Assembly (NCBI RefSeq): GCF_900129885.1
Contig: NZ_FQXE01000025.1
Coordinates: 1 to 43,479 of the forward strand
Source of the DNA: Pollutimonas bauzanensis
Lineage (GTDB): Bacteria; Pseudomonadota; Gammaproteobacteria; Burkholderiales; Burkholderiaceae_B
Length of the DNA stretch: 43,479 nt
Direction: 5' to 3'
Of this stretch, positions 38,301-43,479 are shown piece by piece. Position 1 is the stretch's first letter. Every line of letters begins with the position of its first letter. The notes under the pieces were generated by a model. It was not told where the DNA came from. It saw only the letters and a list, made by a program, of their open reading frames with translations, and made no database searches. Made by a program: the position numbers and the translations under genes.

Positions 38301-41300
38301 GAAGTCCATTGCCGTGATCGGCGCCTGGCGCTATGACGACGCCGACCCGGATGCGCTGCTGCGCGACGGCAGCCAGGCGGCCAGCGGGCGGCCATATCGC
38401 GAGATTACCCAAGACTACCTGGACAAGAAGGACACACAAAGCCAGGCCTTCATCAACAACGCGCTGGGCAATAGCAGCTTGATCAACGGCAAGCTGGCGG
38501 GGCTGAACAATGACAGCTACCGCGACGTGCTGCATCTGCGCCCGGGCGTGGAGATCGTGACCGACCGGGATATGGTCGTCAACGGCGACTTGGATCTGTC
38601 CGGCCATCGCTACGACAGCCTGAACCCCTTGGTCAAGGCCAGGTACACGCCCACGGCCCAAGCGGGCGACGCGGGCTACGGCTCGGGCGAGCCGGGTTCG
38701 CTGGTGCTTCGTACTGGCGGCGATCTGGATGTCTACGGCAGCATCAACGACGGCTTTGCGCTGCCCATAGACCCGGATACGGGCGAGGTGGTGGCCACGC
38801 CGGACGACAACGGCTGGGTGCTGACGCCGGGCAAGCAGGCCTTCGACATCGACGTGGTCACGCCGCGCTATGGCATTGTGCTCAAGGCGGGCACGACGCT
38901 GCCGGCGGGCAGCACCTTGAACTACGACTTGCCGGCCACCGATGGCGTGAACCTGCCGGCCGGCGCGCAGTTGCCGGCTGCGGCCACGCTGGCCGCCAAC
39001 ACCACCTTCGGGGCCGGCACGGTGCTGCCCGATGCGGTGACCGGGCGCGCGGCCGATGGCCGGGACGTCACGGTGCCGGCGGGCAAGCCCTTCCCCGAAG
39101 CGCTGACCTTGAACAGCGGCACGGCGCTGGGCGCCGGCGCGGTGCTGCCGGTGGCGGCCAAGGTCAACGGGCTGGCCTGGCCCAAGGGCGTGCCCTTGGC
39201 CACCGCCATCACACTGGGCGAGGACAAGACCCTGGCCATGGGGGCCTTCATTCCGGCGAACGCCAGTCTGGTGCTGGACTTGCCCGAAGGCGAGCTTTCC
39301 ATCCCCTTACGGGCGGCGGGTGGAGGAAACCAAGGCAAGAACTGGGCGGTGGCGCCCATGCTGGAGGCAGGTTCCTTGTCGTGGTCCATGCGCCTGGTGG
39401 CCGGTGCGGATACTGATGCGGCCGACAGCCGGCTGCTGAAGCCGCGTGATCAGGCGGGCAATCTGACCCTGGCCGACACGCATTATGTGATGTACTCCAA
39501 GGCGGGGGGCGCGCTAGTCTGGACCGCGGTGGGAGCCTCGGACTTTGGCTTGAGCCCCTCGGCGGTGGGCAAGCCGGTGGCGGATTATCTTGATGAAATC
39601 GGTGAACCGAGTGTCGAGGCGGCATGCGGATACGATCCTGGCTATTGCGCGATGGGAGGCGGTCCACTGGTCTGGACCGAGTTCGGAGCCTCGGACTTTG
39701 GCTTGGACCCATCCGCGGTCGGCAAGCCGGTGGCGGATTACCTTGGGGCTATTGGCGAGCCGAATGCGGAAGCTGCTTGCAGTTACGACCCGGGTTACTG
39801 CGTCGCAGGCCCAGGCCGCAATGAAAGCACGCCAAGCAGCCTTCACTTCAGCGTTGTACGCACGGGGACGGGGGATCTGGAACTACTGGCCTCGGGCGAC
39901 GTGTGGATGCAGTCGGCTTATGGCGTCTACACGGCGGGATCGGACACTGTAGGGCAGGGCGGTTTTTCTTCACAGGATTTTTATCAGCCTCGAGGGCGTT
40001 CCAGCGACCTGGCGGGTTCCATTCTTGGTAGTCAGGGTAAAACAGACGGCGCCGATTATGAACGGCTCGTAGATGAGAAGAGCGATACCAATCTGTACCG
40101 GGCCTGGTATCCGGATCAGGGCGGCAATGTCGTGATTGCCGCGGGACGCGATTTGCTCGGGTCGGTATGGGCCGCTCAAGTGGGCGACGGTCCGGCCCCA
40201 GCGCTGTTGCCGAGCGCCGGGGTGGGCAATTGGTCCTGGCGCCAGGGGACAGGCGCCGGCAGTTCCGCCGATGACGTGCCGACCGCCTGGTGGGTGAATT
40301 TCGGCACTTATGCGCATGAGCCATTCATGCAGCCCGAGTTTTCCGATGCCAAGAGACAGCCGCATTTAGTGGGGTTCACCGGCATTGGCGCGCTGGGTGG
40401 CGGGAACGTGATGGTGGACGTGGGCCGCCATGCCGGGGTCGTATCGGATTTGGGTGTGAACACCGAACATAGCGACGCGCTGGTCGTGGCGATCGGCGGC
40501 ACCGGCAAGGTGCTGGCGGATGGCCAGATGGCGCTGACTGGCGGCGGTGATCTGGTGATGCGTATCGGCGGCGGCATCAATCGGGTGCAGGCTGATCCGG
40601 CGCAGGCCTGGCAGGCGCCTAGACATGAATTGCAGGGCGCCATCATCAATCTGCGCGGGAGCATGGACATCCAGGCGGCTTACATCGGACGGATTGCGCA
40701 AGAATATAACAGCCAGTTCAAGGACCGCAGCGACAGCCGGGCGGCCGATCCCTTTACTCCGACCGCGGCGAACGCGACGGCTGGCATAGTCTTGGCGCCG
40801 GGCGATGCGACAGTGCGTATCGCGGTCGCGGGCGATATGGTTCTGGGGGCGGTGACCGACCCGGGCCGCAGCCCGCAAGTGAGTACGACGCCTTATCAGG
40901 TGGACGGCCAACCCTATGAAGGCGGCGGCCTGACCGGTTTCAGTTTGTGGACGGACAATACCGCCGTCAGTATGCATTCGGTTGGAGGGGATGCCGTCCT
41001 CTCGACACAGTTGGGCGAACTCGAGTATCAACAGAATAATCCCGTCCTTTATCGCGATACTTCGCCTACCGATGGCAGCTTTGCCTTGCCCTCCCGGTTT
41101 GCAATGTCTGCAACGGCAGGCAATCTCTATATGGGGCATTCGGGCATCGCCAGGGCCACGAAGTTTAATGACAGCTATCCATTGATGCTGGCGCCGAGCG
41201 CCACTGGCACAGGGTATCTGGATCTCATCGCCGGGAAATCCATTTATGCGGGAGGCTACACCATCGATCGGTCCGGAGCGGATCCCTCCGTTTTGGCGAC

Positions 41301-42984
41301 GCCTTTTCAGCCGCGATTTTCCGCATGGGATCGTTTCGAGATTCCGCTGGCGACGAAAAACTACCCCTCGGTCTATGCGATCGGCATGGATCTGGCACGA
41401 ACCAATTCTCTCGATGCTTTTGGGGATATCGGCAATGCGTTGTGGGATGCCCCGCCCTTGACGGCGGCGCATTTCTACGCAAGGGAAGGCGATATCGTGG
41501 GGCTGCGCACGGGTGAGCTTTTGGAGTTCACACGTGGGGATTTGGCGGGTTCGGTCTTGCATGCCGCGGCCGGCCCCCTAAAAATGCAGGCGGGACGGGA
41601 CATTGTAGGGTCCGGTGATCCATTAGGGAGCCTGCGTTATCTGGCCCAGGACAGCCTCAATGCAAACAATATTGTCTCGATCGGGAATTTGATCGTCCAC
41701 AACGACGCCAACGATGTGTCGGTGGTGTCTGCGGGCGGCAACATCCTGTTCAGCAGCTTCAGCATCGCCGGCCCCGGCACGCTGGAGATCAGCGCCGGCG
41801 GCGATATTCGCCTGGACGATCAGAACTACGTGACCAGCCTGGGGCCTGTAAGCGCGGCCGACAAGCGCCCCGGCGCGAGCATCGTGATGCAGGCGGGCAT
41901 GGGCGCCGGCGTGAACTACGCAGGATTCCTGGATCAGTACCTGAATCCCGGCAACCTGTTGGTGACTGGCGTTGCGCTGGCCGACCAGCCGGGCAAGGTG
42001 GCCAAGAGCTACGAAGAGGAACTGGCCGCCTGGCTGGCCGAGCGCTACGGTTTCGAGGGCACTGTTGAGGAAGCGCTGGCGGTCTTTGCAGCGCTGGCCC
42101 CCGAGCAGCAGCGCATCTTTGCGCGCCAGGTGTACTTTGCGGAGCTGCGCGAGGGCGGGCGCGAATACAACGACGCGGATGGACCGCGCTTCGGCAGCTA
42201 CCTGCGCGGGCGCAACGCCATCGCGGCGCTGTTCCCGTCGAATTCCGCGTCGGGCGAGCCTAACGTGTATCAGGGCGACATCACGATGTACGGCGGCGCC
42301 GGCATCCATACGCGCATGGGCGGCGACATTCAGATGCTCACGCCTGGCGGCCGCCAGCTGTTCGGCATCGAGGGCGCCGCGCCGCCTTCGACGGCTGGCG
42401 TGATTACGCAGGGCTTCGGCAACATCCAGTTGTATTCGCTGGGCAGCATCCTGCTGGGCCAGAGCCGCATCATGACCACCTTCGGCGGCGATGTCCTGGC
42501 GTGGGCCGCGCAGGGCGACATCAACGCCGGGCGCGGCTCCAAGACCACCGTGGTCTACACGCCGCCGCGCCGCGTCTACGACCAGTGGGGCAATGTCGGG
42601 CTGTCGTCCGACGTGCCGACCACGGGCGCGGGGATAGCCACGCTGGCGCCGATCGCCGATGTGCCGCCGGGCAATATGGACCTGATCGCGCCCGAAGGCA
42701 CGATAGACGCGGGCGAAGCCGGCATCCGCGTCTCGGGCAATGTGAACATCGCGGCGCTGCACGTGGTCAATGCGGCCAACATCCAGGTGAAGGGGGATTC
42801 GGTGGGCATTCCGATGGCGGCCGTGGTCAATACCGGGGCATTGGCCTCGGCCAGTTCGGCCTCGGCTTCGGCGGCCGCGGCGGCGCAGGAAACCGTGTCG
42901 CGCGCCCGCAATGAAGCCCGCCAGAACCAGCCGTCCATCTTCAGCGTGCAGATACTGGGCTTCGGCAACGAGGAAGCGGTGTAG
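29335..42984 (+). CDS. Giant filamentous-haemagglutinin-like exoprotein 2 (PdtA/TpsA-like), about 4549 aa
   Basis: Second intact giant exoprotein. I chose the ATG at 29335 because AAAAGAGAG lies about ten bases upstream and the product then begins M-S-K-K with a long signal peptide (cleavage near A-Q-A, residue 55); ATGs at 29218 and 29305 are in frame but poor. Plan as in exoprotein 1: Ala/Gln-rich stretch, TPS domain with K-A-I-L-N-W-E-T-F-N-V-G and N-R-N-G-I (about 247-251), long beta-helix-like body, short L-P-A-G-T repeats (38870-39290), two 51-residue Cys-pair modules (39511-39816), helical insert (about 42010-42225), DUF3739-like end. It has an extra AT-richer insert at about 32590-33220 that the paralogue lacks, and no long tail. 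All cysteines after the signal peptide are in close pairs. Probably co-expressed with the DING gene 181 bp upstream. The transporter is unknown. Confidence 0.85.
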   Translation: MSKKTAGNTGASTRLVRASQRHHPLSQRKNYAARVLATAFAVGVAGGVFSPIAQAQSRPFSSGWMAAKGAAQAQAAATGRLPNGMLAGINPAAQQQAQARQQLNRSVANLGSAAAAIAAQQAVQAAARAAPQNDPSVPDGLTEGGLKIDAQPLTAGWLNAKAPAQTQAGGRTTVTIQQTADKAILNWETFNVGRNTTVNFDQATYDAGGNRTAQTGWAVLNRVNDPNARPSQIQGRIEADGTVMLVNRNGIVFSGSSQVNVRNLVAAAADIKDDQFSARGLYGADAGAQASFTNAQGGIDIRRGAQIATHTPASATQGGGYVLLMGRELHNAGQIATPDGQVALAAGDSFFIRKGQGTEGNQHSSTQGNEVAARLNTDSLTTGRVVNAGLIMATTGDITLTGREVVQQAADAAGPAGVALTTTTVNKRGTIHLLNSRSDGDASVTLGAGSVTAILVDEGAQTALDAQRDALANNLDVYEPNKTITDALIKADGVFDNLAIPGVFNTADPVPAGGITDRRDQSRIEIVSGGTIAFEGDSLTLATGGQIAVQAEKGGSTRPNAVTGRTWVGRDAVLDVAGAVGVKVAMENNNILVNVQGNELRDAPVNRDSNPEGNNSQLSSKDVWVDVRDLVFIKGDYDALTNPQGTPDRWYTQGGLLEVSGWRGLQAHGAGEWLAQGGTVTFAGQEVITQAGSIINLSGGTLDVQDGYIEQSWVRGADGRLYEVSRAPGDILYKGIYEGYQDEHARWGEQATRSFYNPLIAPRRRYESGYTVGRDAGQLVVSTRNAILEGDIVGEVYQGDRQTRAPEQGLDGYDQRQTAAARRGQLLVGGYTPIYDAQAKRLAHNLSDLIGKIVFTDAPDALGDALAAGDALPDERDGVLVLDAGRLSRQNLGAIKVAATNGIDVQGSLSVADGGEIALYGAAVDVQADLTAHSGRIALGNVLPVYSTAWGERLIVPNDAAVAAHVAVADGVRLDATGRQGSQRKDMADALLLPYVDGGEVSIRSSGEVSIGEGSLIDVSSGAVLLANNKLQGGRGGDVTLASGALSNVAAPLYLNGEIRGYGVLGGGTLRIESGTAVGIGAQLLSENGVLKAGETAPIGLTLREEVEVGLGETLLADYSYLSDIWQPGDRYPAVPSWNGRITLYLPISGIDITLITEEDWQIPYLQGPNRNIRNSIVVWVVKEDGTQAGYAYPSNWYLDSVTPEQIAAASIVPKGSRIAKIENLQYLPIGWRLPEDVFPNGIPVASTYEAMLPAGTLLTEKSLAQVGASSITIPVGALVPTGTQLSRDAKVAPILQLNAEDFQRGFSHYDVRGAQGVVVSQSAQDESIDVMMPILRQQGVAANGDPILELWKDIPLYTVDPVAQSITQRRGASLSLTAGNAGQTTSGGREGIGVHIAENGAITVDPLQSIALNSIGGITVEGRLTAKGGTIELRELTASLANPADADPAKRLSMLIGERAVLDASGGAVVARNGLDEAFGYSYAGGQIILGGVIDEEQGKASAAHLFIDIRQGALLDASGGAAFDQNGQLRHASAGGVISLATHNGWALDGRMVAASGGGNAAGGTLSLALESPVYDTRRGNGGAYLMDVLTQREITLYQRDADLRAAGDVAFGQGYLSVEQIAAGGFANLALLSNGMISFADGVALDLGERGQSIRLYSIGIGWSDGAQGQGESVIRAPYVRLAGANFRELGDVYQARANPDSVGGMSQDARGASGALSVSADLIDLRDQLRIGLHSDGSGFMGPALDRRGFTDVVLDSAGDIRFLGSNSGLLEGTLTMDLYVPQRLELLASRVYPATGVRARIVAGNAWGTKIRPGGGDTMYDPQSLIRVARSSRADPALSALAPYSLYGQLSFGAAEVRQDGVVLAPLGLINLGTADSSGLTERVMLGADSVTSVSAAGLVMPYGGTVDGIDWQTPAGSAYTPQGLGATDSTNLTSGVALTGSTITVGADARIDLSGGGDVLGFGFVSGRGGSTDVRYSPLLQLDGDGVVRAPSRSSNAVYALVPDYAGYAPAGNGSAALDPMVGQTIRFENGSGLPDGIVPGVAYTLMPADYALLPGAFRVELNGRLALGFTSLGAQSAMPVAQAAAPMRNGSWSAAGRLGVANSGGMVDSDAYQVILTPAQTMKRYAQYNETSYADFVLADAARKGIVRGLSPDDARSLLLRFNPRYRWDGTQWIAEEDGRVVFEFDGSVNFKPAKDGDDGSVVLTGATAFVGDTAQLEVLSDAAAATRDFGGISVRASDLNAMGAGRIAIGGAPYQRYGTNDVRFMDSGSTSRGLLNVTLREGAVLRAPEVMLVTRSEGSITVESGAGINTIGMGLPAFGAGNELVYTPADRSVLAVSNGWANLLAPSASAGGGRIEIGACPAGAADCSSAALALNSAQLYSEGTIALATHSDLRIDESARYGTRNLLLAVAGINVGGVPALDAARERGVLTDGLTLNQQVLDRLLRGDQAYGAPALENLFLTAGRSMNFFESVALNTLDPATGRSRLNNLVLTTPAIYGYGGAQDVALIQTGTLVWNGSAGKAPAAIAQGAGSGSGALRVEAERIEFGYGPWTQPDGVTEVGRLALGFAGVQLSATDRVTANHEGSLSVYQTQGVYVPGKGYDYQGGSLLISTPLLTGEAGSVNRIAAGGAIDIRSPLAEGQAQPVSDALGATLTLEGRGGIVLDSAVMLPSGRLTVSAHDDVILGERALLDVSGRSIDTFDLTQYSWGGEVILESQAGNIRQAGGSVIDLSAEYNQAGRLTVAATDAGAGVVDLQGRILGGASGYYDAGGTYVPYLAGFVDIHSTNLGGSGDLSGYFASLNRRLNDGGVFGGRSFQIKQGSLTIGNDPDSEGGAGALLKANQVNVSIDGGSLTVAGIIDAGGERVGSIRLAARDGLTIGGNALLDAHGRLLRLDSYGKIIDAPNRAIVELNSGQGLLTLAEGARIDLRHGTDDARVQADPALHDGQARGTLELYAPRLGADPAVGDVAIDASRPVTIEGAKSIAVIGAWRYDDADPDALLRDGSQAASGRPYREITQDYLDKKDTQSQAFINNALGNSSLINGKLAGLNNDSYRDVLHLRPGVEIVTDRDMVVNGDLDLSGHRYDSLNPLVKARYTPTAQAGDAGYGSGEPGSLVLRTGGDLDVYGSINDGFALPIDPDTGEVVATPDDNGWVLTPGKQAFDIDVVTPRYGIVLKAGTTLPAGSTLNYDLPATDGVNLPAGAQLPAAATLAANTTFGAGTVLPDAVTGRAADGRDVTVPAGKPFPEALTLNSGTALGAGAVLPVAAKVNGLAWPKGVPLATAITLGEDKTLAMGAFIPANASLVLDLPEGELSIPLRAAGGGNQGKNWAVAPMLEAGSLSWSMRLVAGADTDAADSRLLKPRDQAGNLTLADTHYVMYSKAGGALVWTAVGASDFGLSPSAVGKPVADYLDEIGEPSVEAACGYDPGYCAMGGGPLVWTEFGASDFGLDPSAVGKPVADYLGAIGEPNAEAACSYDPGYCVAGPGRNESTPSSLHFSVVRTGTGDLELLASGDVWMQSAYGVYTAGSDTVGQGGFSSQDFYQPRGRSSDLAGSILGSQGKTDGADYERLVDEKSDTNLYRAWYPDQGGNVVIAAGRDLLGSVWAAQVGDGPAPALLPSAGVGNWSWRQGTGAGSSADDVPTAWWVNFGTYAHEPFMQPEFSDAKRQPHLVGFTGIGALGGGNVMVDVGRHAGVVSDLGVNTEHSDALVVAIGGTGKVLADGQMALTGGGDLVMRIGGGINRVQADPAQAWQAPRHELQGAIINLRGSMDIQAAYIGRIAQEYNSQFKDRSDSRAADPFTPTAANATAGIVLAPGDATVRIAVAGDMVLGAVTDPGRSPQVSTTPYQVDGQPYEGGGLTGFSLWTDNTAVSMHSVGGDAVLSTQLGELEYQQNNPVLYRDTSPTDGSFALPSRFAMSATAGNLYMGHSGIARATKFNDSYPLMLAPSATGTGYLDLIAGKSIYAGGYTIDRSGADPSVLATPFQPRFSAWDRFEIPLATKNYPSVYAIGMDLARTNSLDAFGDIGNALWDAPPLTAAHFYAREGDIVGLRTGELLEFTRGDLAGSVLHAAAGPLKMQAGRDIVGSGDPLGSLRYLAQDSLNANNIVSIGNLIVHNDANDVSVVSAGGNILFSSFSIAGPGTLEISAGGDIRLDDQNYVTSLGPVSAADKRPGASIVMQAGMGAGVNYAGFLDQYLNPGNLLVTGVALADQPGKVAKSYEEELAAWLAERYGFEGTVEEALAVFAALAPEQQRIFARQVYFAELREGGREYNDADGPRFGSYLRGRNAIAALFPSNSASGEPNVYQGDITMYGGAGIHTRMGGDIQMLTPGGRQLFGIEGAAPPSTAGVITQGFGNIQLYSLGSILLGQSRIMTTFGGDVLAWAAQGDINAGRGSKTTVVYTPPRRVYDQWGNVGLSSDVPTTGAGIATLAPIADVPPGNMDLIAPEGTIDAGEAGIRVSGNVNIAALHVVNAANIQVKGDSVGIPMAAVVNTGALASASSASASAAAAAQETVSRARNEARQNQPSIFSVQILGFGNEEAV
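29505..30148 (+). repeat. Segmental duplicate A2 (N-terminal exoprotein region)
   Basis: Ungapped counterpart of 5621-6264 at about 92% nucleotide identity by hand count, although much of the two genes between the ends has diverged far more. Confidence 0.9.
32590..33220 (+). other. AT-richer insert within exoprotein 2
   Basis: About 210 codons with no counterpart in exoprotein 1, located just before the shared motif G-F-S-H-Y-D-V. Two sampled 60-base rows (32761-32880) are 45-48% GC, against about 65% around them. The encoded segment is rich in Trp, Tyr and Ile (Y-L-S-D-I-W-Q-P-G, W-V-V-K-E-D-G), unlike the Gly/Ala/Asp-rich beta-helix. It ends in A-G-T-L-L and P-T-G-T-Q-L repeats. Confidence 0.7.
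39511..39816 (+). repeat. Two 51-residue Cys-pair modules in exoprotein 2
   Basis: Two consecutive 153-bp copies. Both read L-V-W-T, then G-A-S-D-F-G-L, S-A-V-G-K-P-V-A-D-Y-L, I-G-E-P, and finish with Cys-x6-Cys (C3431/C3438 and C3482/C3489, Y-D-P-G-Y inside the pair). High similarity indicates a recent internal duplication. Confidence 0.9.
42698..42966 (+). repeat. Segmental duplicate B2 (C-terminal exoprotein region)
   Basis: Ungapped counterpart of 17821-18089, roughly 90% identical, reaching almost to the stop codon of exoprotein 2. Confidence 0.85.
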
Positions 42985-43027
42985 TGTTGTGGTGCAAGAG
43001 ATTCTGGCGTGCGTGCCGGGAGGGCTG

Positions 43028-43064
43028 GCGGACGATAGCGTGGCAGCTTGGCGCTATCGTCCGC
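43028..43064 (+). terminator. Perfect 13-bp hairpin after exoprotein 2
   Basis: GCGGACGATAGCG pairs perfectly with CGCTATCGTCCGC around an 11-base loop, 43 bp after the stop codon. There is no T-run. A second small palindrome (ATGGGG/CCCCAT) follows directly. The rest of the 293-bp gap up to 43277 holds no gene that I can support. Confidence 0.6.
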
Positions 43065-43277
43065 ATGGATGGGGTGCCCCATGGGCGCCAGCATGCGCGG
43101 CGGAGGCCGCCAATATTCTCCGTGATCCTTATCAAACTGAACTTGTGCCGCGTGCAGGCGGCAATACGGCACTTCACGCGACGCGGGCTTGTCCACCCGG
43201 ACAATTCCGCCTAATCGTCATTCCTGCCGGTTTATTCTAGAGTGCTTGCTGGCAAACCATTTTTTGGAACGGCAGGC

Positions 43278-43479
43278 GTGTCTTCCTCCAACCCTTCTTC
43301 ACAGTCCGGGCCGCTTGCCGATGTGGCGAAGGCCGGTTCCGGGCCGTCGCCTGGCCACGCACAGGGGCGCGGTGCGGCGCAAGCGCCGCGCCGCTTATCA
43401 TTGTGCAACGACGTGGTTTTCAAGACCTTATTCAGCCTTCACCCGCATCTGCTATCCGACCTGATCAATGCCGTGCGCT
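43278..43479 (+). CDS. Rpn-family (PD-(D/E)XK nuclease) protein, N-terminal part
   Basis: The gene runs off the window end. The likely start is the GTG at 43278, preceded by GGAACGGCAGG. After about 40 low-complexity Ser/Gly/Ala/Pro residues comes L-C-N-D-V-V-F-K-T-L-F-S-L-H-P-H-L-L-S-D-L-I-N-A-V, the opening of Rpn/'PD-(D/E)XK nuclease family transposase' proteins, whose N-terminus typically reads N-D-x-x-F-K-x-L-F and then a leucine-rich helix. Catalytic residues would lie beyond the window. It has the same orientation as the gene fragment at 1-282, so the secretion locus sits between two family members. Confidence 0.75.
   Translation, partial: MSSSNPSSQSGPLADVAKAGSGPSPGHAQGRGAAQAPRRLSLCNDVVFKTLFSLHPHLLSDLINAVR

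Overview
The window (about 65% GC, dense GNC/GNG codons) looks like chromosome of a high-GC betaproteobacterium; the gene families and codon style fit the Alcaligenaceae (Bordetella/Achromobacter-like). That placement is inference, as there is no rRNA or marker gene here. About 32 of the 43 kb code for one coherent exported-protein locus. It is bracketed by two incomplete Rpn-family (PD-(D/E)XK 'transposase') genes, one at each window edge.

Layout. 1-2556: tail of an Rpn-family gene, then on the minus strand a Deg/HtrA periplasmic protease and an unrecognised basic protein. 2781-5328: a Pho-box-like promoter and an operon for cell-surface signalling without a TonB receptor: a periplasmic STN-domain protein, an ECF sigma factor of the FecI type and a FecR-type anti-sigma factor, closed by a good intrinsic terminator. 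5333-18260: a second Pho-box-like site and a giant filamentous-haemagglutinin-like exoprotein (4267 aa). 18766-27826: a third Pho-box-like site and a type II secretion (T2SS) operon in the order G-L-M-D-E-F-K, with a lipoprotein-type secretin. 27999-29153: a DING/LapA-type secreted PstS-like protein. 29335-42984: a second giant exoprotein (about 4549 aa) paralogous to the first. 43278-end: start of another Rpn-family gene.

How it fits together. The set {STN protein, FecI-like sigma, FecR-like anti-sigma, T2SS with lipidated secretin, DING protein, FHA-like giant exoprotein} is the content of the Pseudomonas aeruginosa PUMA3 (VreA-VreI-VreR) / Hxc T2SS / LapA / PdtA phosphate-starvation locus. 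I read this window as a betaproteobacterial counterpart that carries two PdtA-like exoproteins. The Pho-box-like sites before three transcription units support control by PhoB. Differences from the known system are no TpsB transporter in the window, no gspC/H/I/J in the T2SS operon, a SPOR-like domain at the end of the secretin, and tandem 51-residue modules with Cys-x6-Cys pairs in both exoproteins.

No tRNA, rRNA, CRISPR array, insertion sequence or replication origin was seen. Long open frames opposite the giant genes were judged to be shadows of codon bias.
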